DNA from: Microbacterium sp. MYb54
GTDB taxonomy: Bacteria > Actinomycetota > Actinomycetes > Actinomycetales > Microbacteriaceae
Assembly: GCF_002979515.1 (NCBI RefSeq)
Contig: NZ_PCPA01000008.1
Location: 62,001 to 126,000 of the forward strand
Length of the DNA stretch: 64,000 nt
Reading direction: 5' to 3'
Both the position numbers and the translations under genes were made by a program. Every line of letters begins with the position of its first letter. The first letter of the stretch is position 1. Of the stretch, positions 17,210 through 25,650 are shown piece by piece. The notes under the pieces are model-generated. The model was not told the origin of the DNA and made no database searches. It saw nothing but the letters and a program-made list of their open reading frames with translations.

Positions 17210-18510
17210 CAGCGCACCTCCTCGGTGGTCGGGGCATCGGCCGGGTCGGCGGTCCACCCGTCGTCGAGCACGGCGTCGATCTCGGCTTGCGGCATCGGCA
17301 TCAACGGCAGGGTGATCTCCTCCGTCGCGCCGGGGCCGGGGCCGAGGGCGGCGAGCAGCGTCACACGCGGGATCACACCGACGAGGCGCCCTTCGGCATC
17401 CGTCACGGCCAGCGGCACCGGCGACTCGACGGCCGGGACGAACAGGTTCATCAGAACCTCGTCCTCATGCACGCTCTGCAGCACGGGCTTGATGATCGAG
17501 TCGAGGGTGGTCGCGCCGTTGCGCACGAGCTTGACCGCATCACGGTCGGTCACGACGCCCATGAGCTGCCGGTCACGTCCGACGACGTAGGTCGCCGACA
17601 TGTACGAGTCGCGCATCTGACGCAGCGCGGTGCGGGGACCGGCGGTGTGCGGCACGACGGGGCGCGGGCGCTCCATCACGTTCGCGGCGGTGAGCACGCG
17701 GGCGCGGTCGACGTCCTGCACGAACTGCTCGACGTAGTCGTTCGCCGGGTCCATCAGGATGTCTTCCGGCGTGCCGATCTGCACGATGCGGCCGTCGCGC
17801 ATCACGGCGATCCGGTCGCCGAGGAACATGGCCTCGTTCAGGTCGTGCGTGATGAACACGATCGTCTTCTGGAGCTTCTGCTGCAGTTCGAGCAGCTGCT
17901 CCTGCATCTCACGGCGGATGAGGGGATCGAGCGCGCTGAACGCCTCGTCCATCAGCAGGATGTCACTGTCGGCGGCGAGCGCACGGGCGATGCCCACGCG
18001 CTGCTGCATTCCGCCGGAGAGTTCGGAGGGGAGCTTCTCGCCCTGACCCTCGAGCCCGACCAGCAACAGGATCTCCTCGGCCTTGGCCAGGCGCTCGGCC
18101 TTGGGCATGCCCTTGAGTTCGAGCGGGTAGGCGACGTTCGCGGCGACCGAGCGGTGCGGCAGCAGGGCGAAGTGCTGGAAGACCATCGAGATGCGGTCGC
18201 GACGGATCTCGCGGAGCTTCGATGACGGGATGCCGGTGATCGGGTCGCCGTTCACCGTGACGGTGCCGTCGGTCACGTCATGCAGGCCGTTGAGCATGCG
18301 GATGATGGTGGACTTGCCCGATCCGGACAGCCCCATGATGACGAAGATCTCACCGCGGTTGACGGTGAAGCTGGCGTCGATGACCGCTGCGGTGCCGGCA
18401 TCGGTCACGGCGGCGCGGCTCTCACCGGCTTTCAATCGACGGACGGCGGTGTTCGGATTCTTACCGAAAACCTTGTACAGATTGCGCGCTTCGAGAGCGA
18501 TTTCGGACAC
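17209..18510 (-). CDS. glycine betaine ABC importer ATPase with CBS domains (OpuAA-like)
   Basis: A 433-residue ATPase: Walker A GLSGSGKST, signature LSGGMQQRVGIARA, Walker B ILLMDEAFSALDP, switch His in FITHDLNEA, then tandem CBS modules (about 280-400) that in OpuA sense ionic strength. Start is GTG 18510 with GGGGGA upstream. First gene of the uptake operon; osmotic control is expected but no known box was identified. Confidence 0.9.
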   Translation of the reverse strand: MSEIALEARNLYKVFGKNPNTAVRRLKAGESRAAVTDAGTAAVIDASFTVNRGEIFVIMGLSGSGKSTIIRMLNGLHDVTDGTVTVNGDPITGIPSSKLREIRRDRISMVFQHFALLPHRSVAANVAYPLELKGMPKAERLAKAEEILLLVGLEGQGEKLPSELSGGMQQRVGIARALAADSDILLMDEAFSALDPLIRREMQEQLLELQQKLQKTIVFITHDLNEAMFLGDRIAVMRDGRIVQIGTPEDILMDPANDYVEQFVQDVDRARVLTAANVMERPRPVVPHTAGPRTALRQMRDSYMSATYVVGRDRQLMGVVTDRDAVKLVRNGATTLDSIIKPVLQSVHEDEVLMNLFVPAVESPVPLAVTDAEGRLVGVIPRVTLLAALGPGPGATEEITLPLMPMPQAEIDAVLDDGWTADPADAPTTEEVR

Positions 18511-18862
18511 GTTTCCCCCGCGGCTCGCCTTCGGGTGGCTGAGCCTGCTTCGGTTACGCCCGGGTGATCCTCACGAGGCCGTTCGACATGACTGCTGTGG
18601 CGGCGCAGGCGGTGGATTTCGGATCCACCGCAGAGAGTATCGACCGTACGTCCACGCCTCTTCGCAGCACAGCTCATCGAAAGAAGGACGTGGTCGCGGA
18701 CTGGTCTTCGGGCCGTCAGGCCCACGTTCCAACGTAACGAAATGGCCGATCAGGGGCAAATCCCGGGTTCGTGAGAGGCGTGAGTTTCGTTGGCTGACCG
18801 GGGGATTGCACGGGTATTCAACAATCCCATAACGGACGACCGCCACGGCGAGGAACGCCGTG
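18511..18862. other. intergenic region, promoter side of the betaine operon
   Basis: No gene seen in about 350 bases. It holds three short palindromes: GGTGGAT (18611-18617) with ATCCACC (18623-18629), GGGCC-GTCA-GGCCC (18710-18723), and ACGTT-CC-AACGT (18724-18735). The last two abut. These are candidate regulatory sites or terminator parts for the methyltransferase gene, which ends at 18863. Confidence 0.5.
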
Positions 18863-19978
18863 TCAGGAGCCTCGAACGCTGCGGGTCACGGTGAACTTCG
18901 GGGTGCGCCGGAGCTGTTCGGTCGCACCGATCAGACGTGTCAGTTCGGCACGATATCCGAGCGAGGAGTTGTATACCGTGAAGAGCTCTCCCCCCGGTCG
19001 GAGCACGCGCGCGGCGGCCTCGAACAGGCGGGTCGCGGCGCCCGTGTGGACGCTCGCGCCGAGGTGGAACGGCGGGTTCAACAGCACCACGTCGAACGAC
19101 GCGTCCGGGAGCTCGGAGGCCGCGTCGTCATGCGTGACCGTGACACGGTCGGCGACCCCGTTCGCCGCGGCCGTCGCCTGTGCGGATGCCACGGCTGCCG
19201 CCGAGCGATCGGTCGCCGTCACCCGCGCCTCGGAGTGGGCGAGCGCGAACGACACGGCGAGCGCCCCGGTGCCGCATCCGAGGTCGAGCACCTCGACTGC
19301 CGAATCCGTGGGCTGAGCGTCGAGCACCTCCAGCAGCGCCCGCGTGCCGATGTCGAGGCGGGCGCCCGCGAAGGCACCGCCGTGCGCGACCAGAGTCAGC
19401 CGGCCGTGCTGCGCGGTCACGGGGAACGGCGGATTCTCGGGCACGGCGAGCGGCTCGGAGGCCACGATCAGGCGCGACTTCCGCTCGGCGCGCTGGGCTT
19501 GCACGTGCGCGAAGCTGCGCCCCAGCACCTCGTTCTGGGTGAGGGTCATGTGCTTCACACGACCTCCGGCGATGAGCACCGCGTCGGGGGCAGCCCATCT
19601 GGCGACGGCATCCGCGATCTCTTCCAGCTCAGCGAGCGACTTGGGCAGCTGCAGAAGCACGAGCCGAGCACCGGTGAGCAACGCGGCGTCGAGCTCGTGC
19701 GCGGTGAAGCCCGTGAGTCCGAGCTCCTCGGCGTTGCGCTGGAGGGCGCGGCGGCCGGTCGCGAGGTCCTGATGAACACGGATGCCGCGGAGCCCGGCAT
19801 CCGCCAGAGGCAGGGTGATCGCGCCGTATTCGTCGCCGATCACGACGGTCTCGGCGCCGGGAACCTCGAGTGCGAGCGCCCGTTCGACGAGCAGCGGATC
19901 GGTCGCGTCATGGGCCTGGAGGTTCTCTGCCTCGACATCGGGCCAGCGGCGCAGGCGGCTGTAGGGGAACTCCGGCAC
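18863..19978 (-). CDS. RsmC/RlmG-like class I methyltransferase
   Basis: A 371-residue two-domain protein. The C-terminal half is a SAM methyltransferase with VLDLGCGTGALAV, VTATDRS and the catalytic NPPFH motif of guanine-N2 rRNA methylases. The N-terminal half is the degenerate duplicate domain of RsmC/RlmG proteins. Most likely methylates a guanine in 16S or 23S rRNA. Start GTG 19978 is inferred: a TACAGT -10 box ends 6 bases before it, which fits a leaderless message, and the frame further upstream crosses the neighbour's promoter. Confidence 0.82.
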   Translation of the reverse strand: MPEFPYSRLRRWPDVEAENLQAHDATDPLLVERALALEVPGAETVVIGDEYGAITLPLADAGLRGIRVHQDLATGRRALQRNAEELGLTGFTAHELDAALLTGARLVLLQLPKSLAELEEIADAVARWAAPDAVLIAGGRVKHMTLTQNEVLGRSFAHVQAQRAERKSRLIVASEPLAVPENPPFPVTAQHGRLTLVAHGGAFAGARLDIGTRALLEVLDAQPTDSAVEVLDLGCGTGALAVSFALAHSEARVTATDRSAAAVASAQATAAANGVADRVTVTHDDAASELPDASFDVVLLNPPFHLGASVHTGAATRLFEAAARVLRPGGELFTVYNSSLGYRAELTRLIGATEQLRRTPKFTVTRSVRGS

Positions 19979-20025
19979 CAGCCCACTGTACGCGGGGGCC
20001 GTAAGGATTTCGCATGCGTTGTTTT

Positions 20026-20061
20026 CGCCCGATTCACAACTTTGTGAATCGGGCGTACGCT
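20026..20061. promoter_or_regulatory. operator and promoter of the MarR-linked ABC exporter
   Basis: Perfect 13-bp arms CGCCCGATTCACA (20026-20038) and TGTGAATCGGGCG (20043-20055). The left arm contains a -35 candidate TTCACA (20033-20038), followed by 17 bases and TACGCT (20056-20061), so a bound repressor would cover the promoter. Only 7 bases separate TACGCT from the ATG at 20069, so the mRNA is probably leaderless. Confidence 0.8.
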
Positions 20062-20068
20062 CCCGCGC

Positions 20069-21061
20069 ATGACCACCGTCATCGCCACCCAGAACCTCAC
20101 CAAGCAGTACGGCCACGTGCACGCGCTCGACGGCCTCGACCTGACCGTCGAGCAGGGGCAGGTGCACGGCTTCCTCGGGCCGAACGGCGCGGGCAAGTCG
20201 ACCACGATCCGCATCCTCCTCGGCCTCGCGCGACGAACCGGGGGCGAGGCGACCGTGTTCGGTGAAGACCCCTGGAACCGAGCCGTCGACCTGCACCGGC
20301 GCATCGCGTACGTGCCGGGCGACGTCAGCGTCTGGCCGAACCTCTCGGGGGGTGAGGCCGTCGATCTGCTCGCCCGCCTGCGCGGCGCACAGACGAAGGA
20401 TCCCGCCTATCAGCACGAGAAGAAGCGGTTGATGGATGCGTTCCAGTTCGATCCGCGCAAGAAGGGCCGCGCGTACTCGAAGGGCAACCGGCAGAAGGTC
20501 GCGCTGATCGCGGCGTTCGCGGTGCCGGCCGACCTCTACATCCTCGACGAGCCCACCAGCGGACTCGATCCCCTGATGGCGGTCATCTTCCAGCGCGAGG
20601 TCGCCCGCGCCCACGCGAACGGTGCGACCGTGCTGCTGTCGAGCCACATCATGAGCGAGGTCGAGCAGCTGTGCGACCGGGTGTCGATCATCCGCGCCGG
20701 CCGCGTGGTCGAGACCGGCACGCTGACGGAGCTGCGGCACCTCACTCGCAGCGACGTGTCGTTCACTCCCTCCGGGGCGACCCTCGATCAGGTCGCGCGC
20801 ATCCCCGATGTGCACGCCCCGGTGCAGCAGGGCGACCGCATCCGTCTCGCCGTCGACAGCGACCGCACCGCCGCCGTGCTGCCGGCTCTCGCCACGCTCG
20901 GCATCAGCGACCTGCGCGTCGCACCGCCCTCTCTCGAGGAGCTCTTCCTGCGCCATTACGGCGACGATCTCGCGACGCTCGAAGCTGCGGAGGACGGCGG
21001 GACGGACGATGCCGCGCCCGGCAGCCGCCGCGAGCGCCGCGCACAGAAGGGTCGTGCGTGA
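20069..21061 (+). CDS. ABC exporter ATPase
   Basis: A 330-residue ATPase: Walker A GPNGAGKST, signature YSKGNRQKV, Walker B LYILDEPTSGLDP, switch His in LSSHIMSE. The tail after about residue 230 is the usual extra domain, with a basic end (RRERRAQKGRA). Stop overlaps the permease ATG by one base. Belongs with ATPases of polyketide-antibiotic-type exporters. Confidence 0.9.
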   Translation: MTTVIATQNLTKQYGHVHALDGLDLTVEQGQVHGFLGPNGAGKSTTIRILLGLARRTGGEATVFGEDPWNRAVDLHRRIAYVPGDVSVWPNLSGGEAVDLLARLRGAQTKDPAYQHEKKRLMDAFQFDPRKKGRAYSKGNRQKVALIAAFAVPADLYILDEPTSGLDPLMAVIFQREVARAHANGATVLLSSHIMSEVEQLCDRVSIIRAGRVVETGTLTELRHLTRSDVSFTPSGATLDQVARIPDVHAPVQQGDRIRLAVDSDRTAAVLPALATLGISDLRVAPPSLEELFLRHYGDDLATLEAAEDGGTDDAAPGSRRERRAQKGRA

Positions 21062-22683
21062 TGACCGCCTTCGGCGTGCTGCTCCGGCAGCGACTGCGAC
21101 GCGACTGGCTGCAGCTGACGCTGTGGATCGTGGGCACGGCGCTCATGGCGTTCGCGGGCTACGCCGGTGTCAGCCAGTCGTACGCGACGCTCGCCGACCG
21201 GCAGAACATCCTCGCCGCCGCTCTCGCGAACCCGGTGATCCTGATGTTCCGCGGCCTGCCATCGGGCACGTCCGAGGGGGCCTTCCTGGCCTTCGAGGTG
21301 CTGCCGTGGTTGGCGCTGCTGGCCGCGCTCATGAGCACCTTCCTCGCGGTGCGGCACACCCGCGGCGATGAGGAGGCGGGGCGTGCCGAACTCGTCTGGG
21401 CGACCCCGGCCGGACGCCGCCTGCCGACCATCGCGACCATTGTGCACGGCATCCTCGCGAACGTCGTGCTGGCCGCACTCACCGCTCTGGCGCTGATCGC
21501 CACCGGGCTTCCGGCAGCGGGCTCGCTCCTCGCGGGCGCTGCCGCCGCGTCCTGCGGCATCGCGTTCCTCGGCATCGGGCTGCTCGCCGCGCAGCTGATG
21601 CGCACCTCGCGCGGAGCGAACTCCCTGACGGTCTGGGTGCTCGTCGCGACGTTCCTGATCCGCGGCATCGGCAACGCGGCAGGAACCCCTAGCGACGACC
21701 TGACCAGCATGACGAGCGCGTGGCCGGCCTGGCTCTCGCCCTTCGGCTGGGCCGAGCAGACGCGTCCCTACGACTCCGACCTCGTCTGGCCGATGCTGCT
21801 CGGACTGGCCTTCGGACTCGTGCTCGCGGTCGCATCCGTCGCCCTGCAGTCCCTGCGCGACATCGACGCCAGTTTCGTTGCGGAGCGCCCTGGACGCGTG
21901 TCGGCACGGCCCGCGCTCGCCTCGCCGCACGCGCTCGTGTGGCGCCTCACCTCCGGCTCGATCATCGGCTGGGCCGTCGGCGGCGCGATCACCGGCATCC
22001 TCGCCACGACTCTGAGCGGACTGGTCGATCAGATCGCGGGCGAGAACCCGGCGGTCACCGAGATCCTGAAGAAGATCGGAGGGGCGACCGGCGGACTCGA
22101 CGAAGTCGTGGTGACGGTGTTCTTCACGCTCCTCGGCATCCTCGCCGCGTGCTGCGCCGTGCAGACCGTCGTGCGCGCACGACAGGAAGAGGCCCGCGGC
22201 ACCGCCGAGGCCGTGCTCGCAACCCCGGTCGGGCGCGTGCGCTGGCTTGCCGACTACGTGATCGTCGGCGTGGTCGGCGTGGTGATCGTGGTCGCCGCCG
22301 CCGTACTCGCCGGATGGGTCGGCATCTGGTCGAACGGCGGCGACGGTTCGCTCTATCGCATCGTCGCGGTGGCAGGACTCGGGCAGGCGGTCGCGGCCTC
22401 GATCTTCGCCGTACTCACCGCGCTGGTGTTCGTGCTCGTCCCGCGCGCGACGACCGCCGTGGCGTGGAGCCTCGTGCTGCTCGCAGCCCTGCTCGGGATG
22501 TTCGGTCCGCTGTTCGGACTGCCCGAATGGAGCGCGAACCTCTCACCGTTCGCGGTGACACCCGCAGTCGACGGCAGCGGCGTCGATGTGCGCGGCCTCT
22601 GGTGGCTCGTGCTCGCCCTGGCCGCGGGTGGTGCCGGAGCCCTGACCCTGATGCGACGCCGCGAGCTCGCCCCCGGAGCCTAG
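21061..22683 (+). CDS. ABC exporter permease (polyketide-antibiotic type)
   Basis: A 540-residue protein with about twelve hydrophobic segments in two repeated halves, each with a conserved RQEEARGTAE / RGDEEAGRAELVWATP-like loop. This double-length ABC-2 permease type is often labelled antibiotic transporter in actinobacteria. ATG 21061 shares a base with the ATPase stop. The MarR gene follows after 8 bases. Confidence 0.88.
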   Translation: MTAFGVLLRQRLRRDWLQLTLWIVGTALMAFAGYAGVSQSYATLADRQNILAAALANPVILMFRGLPSGTSEGAFLAFEVLPWLALLAALMSTFLAVRHTRGDEEAGRAELVWATPAGRRLPTIATIVHGILANVVLAALTALALIATGLPAAGSLLAGAAAASCGIAFLGIGLLAAQLMRTSRGANSLTVWVLVATFLIRGIGNAAGTPSDDLTSMTSAWPAWLSPFGWAEQTRPYDSDLVWPMLLGLAFGLVLAVASVALQSLRDIDASFVAERPGRVSARPALASPHALVWRLTSGSIIGWAVGGAITGILATTLSGLVDQIAGENPAVTEILKKIGGATGGLDEVVVTVFFTLLGILAACCAVQTVVRARQEEARGTAEAVLATPVGRVRWLADYVIVGVVGVVIVVAAAVLAGWVGIWSNGGDGSLYRIVAVAGLGQAVAASIFAVLTALVFVLVPRATTAVAWSLVLLAALLGMFGPLFGLPEWSANLSPFAVTPAVDGSGVDVRGLWWLVLALAAGGAGALTLMRRRELAPGA

Positions 22684-22691
22684 GAGGCAGG

Positions 22692-23249
22692 ATGCGCGAC
22701 GACAGCACCGAGAACCTCGACCCCGCGGCGTCGATTCAGCCCGCGGCGTCGATTCAGAACGCGGCGTCGATTCAGAACGACGACCCCCACCGCGGGATGG
22801 AACCCGCCGAGCAGGCCGCGGCCATGATGACCGCTGCAGGGATGCCACGCATGCCCGCCCGCGTGATGATGGCGCTGATCGCCGCTCCCGAGGGCGGATA
22901 CACGGCGGCCCAGCTCGGAGATCGCCTGGGCGTCTCGGCGGCCGCCGTATCCGGTGCGGTGCGCTACCTGCAGCAGCTGCACTTCATCCAGCGCCGCTCG
23001 CGTCCCGGCGACCGGCGCGACCGCTACGAGTTCGTGCATGACCCGTTCTACAGCTCGATCGTCGGGAACATGCCCGTCTACGCCCGCCTCTCGGAGTACA
23101 TCGACGACATCGCCGCCGAGCACGACGACGACCAGGGCGCCCACGACCGGGCCGTCGAGCTCGCCGAGTTCTTCCGGTTCCTCTCCGTGCGCATGCTGCA
23201 GATCGTCGACGACTGGCGCGAGCACCATCGCGAGACCGACCCGAGCTGA
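22692..23249 (+). CDS. MarR/GbsR-type regulator
   Basis: A 185-residue winged-helix protein: HTH TAAQLGDRLGVSAAAVSGAVRYL, wing RRSRPGDRRDRYEF, C-terminal dimer helices. Start ATG 22692 with GGAGG. The N-terminus carries three AASIQ repeats encoded by an 18-bp tandem repeat. Third gene of the exporter operon and the likely binder of the palindrome at 20026-20055, so autoregulation is expected. Confidence 0.88.
   Translation: MRDDSTENLDPAASIQPAASIQNAASIQNDDPHRGMEPAEQAAAMMTAAGMPRMPARVMMALIAAPEGGYTAAQLGDRLGVSAAAVSGAVRYLQQLHFIQRRSRPGDRRDRYEFVHDPFYSSIVGNMPVYARLSEYIDDIAAEHDDDQGAHDRAVELAEFFRFLSVRMLQIVDDWREHHRETDPS
22724..22775 (+). repeat. 18-bp tandem repeat inside the MarR gene
   Basis: CGCGGCGTCGATTCAG occurs at 22724-22739, 22742-22757 and 22760-22775, exact in all three, with only the two linking bases varying. 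Period 18 keeps the frame and encodes AASIQ plus a linker residue. Copy-number change is likely between strains. Confidence 0.9.
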
Positions 23250-23261
23250 CTCCGCCTCGCC

Positions 23262-23405
23262 CCGCAGTTCCGTCCGGCCCCGGTTCATCCGTCCCGCCTC
23301 GGTTCATCCGTCCCGCCCCGGTTCATTCGTCGGGAGAATGCACGGCTGTCGGGCTATTCGGCACGTTCTCACCCGATATCGGCCCGCCCTCCCGACATCC
23401 GTCCC
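23262..23405. repeat. repeat-rich spacer (family B elements)
   Basis: Between the MarR gene and the GntR promoter. The unit CGGTTCATCCGTCCCGCC and close variants recur three times (about 23281-23325). Then GTCGGGAG (23329-23336) pairs with CTCCCGAC (23389-23396), with an inner GTCGGG / CCCGA pair. The tail CTCCCGACATCCGT recurs at about 43531-43544. No gene seen. Confidence 0.65.
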
Positions 23406-23438
23406 ACCGCCTTCCGGAATCGCCACCCACGACAGGGG

Positions 23439-23484
23439 TTGACACCAGCGTGGGTTCTATGGTTACTTAGTCGAGTAAGTAACC
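23439..23484 (+). promoter_or_regulatory. promoter and operator of the GntR exporter operon
   Basis: Consensus -35 TTGACA (23439-23444), then TTACTT (23463-23468) 18 bases on as the best -10. The perfect repeat GGTTACTTA (23461-23469) / TAAGTAACC (23476-23484) overlaps the -10. The spacing and 9-bp arms fit a YtrA-type GntR dimer; autorepression is likely. Confidence 0.78.
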
Positions 23485-23505
23485 CACTAACCAAGCGGAG
23501 GACTC

Positions 23506-23895
23506 GTGATCGAAGAAGGCAAGCCGCTCTTCCTCCAGATCGCCGAACAGATCGAGGACTCGATCGTCGACGGCTCACTCGCCGAGGAGTCTCAGGCGCC
23601 TTCCACGAATGAGCTCGCCGCGTTCTATCGGATCAACCCCGCCACCGCAGCGAAGGGAGTCGCCATGCTCACCGACAAGGGAGTGCTCTACAAGCGCCGA
23701 GGCATCGGCATGTTCGTCGCCGACGGCGCCAGGGAAGTGCTCCTCGTCGAGCGCCGTGCCGCGTTCGCCGACCGCTACATCGACCCGCTCCTGACCGAGG
23801 CCCGAACTCTCGGGCTCGGCGCCGAAGACCTCGCAGGCCTGCTCCGGCAGCGCTCCGCCCAGACCACCGACGCAGAAGGGAAGACCCCCGCATGA
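23506..23895 (+). CDS. GntR-family (YtrA-type) regulator
   Basis: A 129-residue GntR protein: N-terminal winged helix (PLFLQIAEQIEDSIV, NELAAFYRINPATAAKG, wing RRGIGMFV) with only a short helical tail, the mark of the YtrA subfamily that controls ABC exporters. Start GTG 23506 with GGAGG at 23497-23501. Overlaps the ATPase start by 4 bases. Confidence 0.9.
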   Translation: MIEEGKPLFLQIAEQIEDSIVDGSLAEESQAPSTNELAAFYRINPATAAKGVAMLTDKGVLYKRRGIGMFVADGAREVLLVERRAAFADRYIDPLLTEARTLGLGAEDLAGLLRQRSAQTTDAEGKTPA

Positions 23896-24809
23896 CCGCC
23901 GTCATCGAGGTGCAGAACCTCAGCAAGCGCTACAAGGAGAAGCGAGCGCTCGACAACGTGTCGCTCTCCATCGAAGGAGGCGCGATCTACGGCCTCCTCG
24001 GCCGCAACGGAGCCGGGAAGACGACACTCATGTCGATCCTCACGGCCCAGAACTTCGAGTCGTCCGGCACCGTGAAGGTGTTCGGCGAGCACCCGTACGA
24101 GAACGCGCACGTCCTCAGCCGGATCTGCTTCGTCCGCGAGAGTCAGAAGTACCCGGACGACGCCTACCCCAAGCACGCCTTCAAGGCCGCGAGCCTGTTC
24201 TTCCCGCACTGGGATCAGGCCCTCGCCGAAGAGCTCATCGCCGAGTTCCAACTGCCGATGAAGCAGACCATCAAGAAGCTCTCGCGCGGCCAGCTCTCGG
24301 CAGTCGGTGTGATCATCGGACTCGCATCGCGCGCCGAGATCACGTTCTTCGACGAACCGTACCTCGGCCTCGACGCGGTCGCGAGGCAGATCTTCTACGA
24401 CCGCCTGGTCGAGGACTACGCCGAGCACCCGCGCACCGTCATCCTCTCCTCGCACCTGATCGACGAGGTCTCGAACCTCATCGAGAAGGTCATCGTGATC
24501 GACAACGGGCAGATCCTGCTCAACGAAGACACGGATGCCATGCGCGACCGCGCTGTGACCGTGGTGGGCGACGCCGACAAGGTCGACGCCTGGGTCGGCG
24601 CCCGCGAGGTGCTGCACCGCGAGTCGCTCGGCCGCGTGGCATCCGTCACCGTGCTCGGCGCACTGTCCGCCGCCGAGCGCGCAGAGGTCACGGCATCCGG
24701 TCTCGATCTCGCCCCGGTCTCGCTGCAGCAGCTGATCGTGCGACTCACCCAGAAGGCAGAAGCTCAGATCGCCGCGAAAGACGCGGCCGCGAAAGAGGAG
24801 GTGCGCTGA
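23892..24809 (+). CDS. ABC exporter ATPase (YtrB-like)
   Basis: A 305-residue ATPase. Walker A GRNGAGKTT, Walker B EITFFDEPYLGLD and switch His in LSSHLIDE are intact. The signature reads LSRGQL, with Arg in place of the first Gly, common in the YtrB branch. The C-terminal domain is long. Overlaps neighbours by 4 bases and by 1 base. Confidence 0.88.
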   Translation: MTAVIEVQNLSKRYKEKRALDNVSLSIEGGAIYGLLGRNGAGKTTLMSILTAQNFESSGTVKVFGEHPYENAHVLSRICFVRESQKYPDDAYPKHAFKAASLFFPHWDQALAEELIAEFQLPMKQTIKKLSRGQLSAVGVIIGLASRAEITFFDEPYLGLDAVARQIFYDRLVEDYAEHPRTVILSSHLIDEVSNLIEKVIVIDNGQILLNEDTDAMRDRAVTVVGDADKVDAWVGAREVLHRESLGRVASVTVLGALSAAERAEVTASGLDLAPVSLQQLIVRLTQKAEAQIAAKDAAAKEEVR

Positions 24810-25495
24810 TGGGACGCACGCTCAACGTCATCCGCCTGCAGCTCATCAATCGGCAGACCTTCATCTGGGTGCCGCTGATCATCCTGGGCTCAGCGACCCT
24901 GCTCTCGGTGCTGATCTACGCGATGATCCCGACCGACGGCCCCAAGTACGGCGGAGGCGGACAGGCACCGCTCTGGTACTTCTTCGCCATCGGCATGTCG
25001 GCGATGACACTCACCTTCCCGTTCTCGCAGGCGATGAGCATCACCCGCCGGGAGTTCTTCCTCGGCACGCTGCTCACCGCGATCATCGGCAGCACGTTCA
25101 TGGGCGTACTGTTCCTGATCGGCGGCGGCATCGAATTGGCCACGAACGGCTATGGCGTGAACGGCTACGTGTTCTACCTCCCGTGGTTGTGGGAGGCCGG
25201 CCCGCTCGGCGCCTTCGTCGTCTACGTCAGTCTCGCGCTGTTCTTCTTCGTGGTCGGCTTCACCGGCGCCACGATCTACAAGAGCTGGGGACCGACGGTG
25301 CTCACGGTCGTGAGCGTCGCCCTGTCGCTGGTGCTCCTCGGGCTCGCGTTCCTCGCGACGCAGTTCGGGCTGTGGGGAAACGTGTGGACGGGAATCATGG
25401 GCCTCGGCGCCCTCGGGCTGGCGCTCTGGGGGCTCCTCATCACCGCGGTGCTCACGGGCATCTCGTTCCTCGCGTTCCGCAGGGCCATTCCGTAG
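24809..25495 (+). CDS. ABC exporter permease, six-helix
   Basis: A 228-residue protein with six hydrophobic helices and few charged loops. ATG 24809 shares a base with the ATPase stop and has GAGGTG upstream. Completes the GntR-controlled exporter. A strong hairpin follows 15 bases after the stop. Substrate unknown; YtrA-linked systems elsewhere answer cell-wall antibiotics. Confidence 0.85.
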   Translation: MGRTLNVIRLQLINRQTFIWVPLIILGSATLLSVLIYAMIPTDGPKYGGGGQAPLWYFFAIGMSAMTLTFPFSQAMSITRREFFLGTLLTAIIGSTFMGVLFLIGGGIELATNGYGVNGYVFYLPWLWEAGPLGAFVVYVSLALFFFVVGFTGATIYKSWGPTVLTVVSVALSLVLLGLAFLATQFGLWGNVWTGIMGLGALGLALWGLLITAVLTGISFLAFRRAIP

Positions 25496-25510
25496 AACGT
25501 GCCTTCTCAC

Positions 25511-25544
25511 CGACGCCGGTCACCCTCCTGGGTGGCCGGCGTCG
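25511..25544 (+). terminator. terminator of the GntR operon
   Basis: A 15-bp stem, CGACGCCGGTCACCC (25511-25525) with its complement (25530-25544), one G-T pair, 4-base loop. Confidence 0.8.
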
Positions 25545-25650
25545 TCGCGTGTGCGCGCTACCGGTGCCCCGGCGAGGGCGCAACCCACTCCCTCACCGTG
25601 CACCGACCGCATACGCTCGCGGAACCACCTGCCCCGACAGAGAGGATGCC

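Noticed and set aside
18511..18862. tRNA or small RNA gene
   Set aside because: The short palindromes do not form a cloverleaf and no TTC-loop sequence is in the right place.
19979..20956. Upstream extension of the methyltransferase frame
   Set aside because: It runs antisense through the exporter ATPase and across its promoter; the family length is reached from GTG 19978.
23262..23405. Insertion-sequence remnant
   Set aside because: Short repeats and inverted pairs only; no transposase fragment or target duplication seen.
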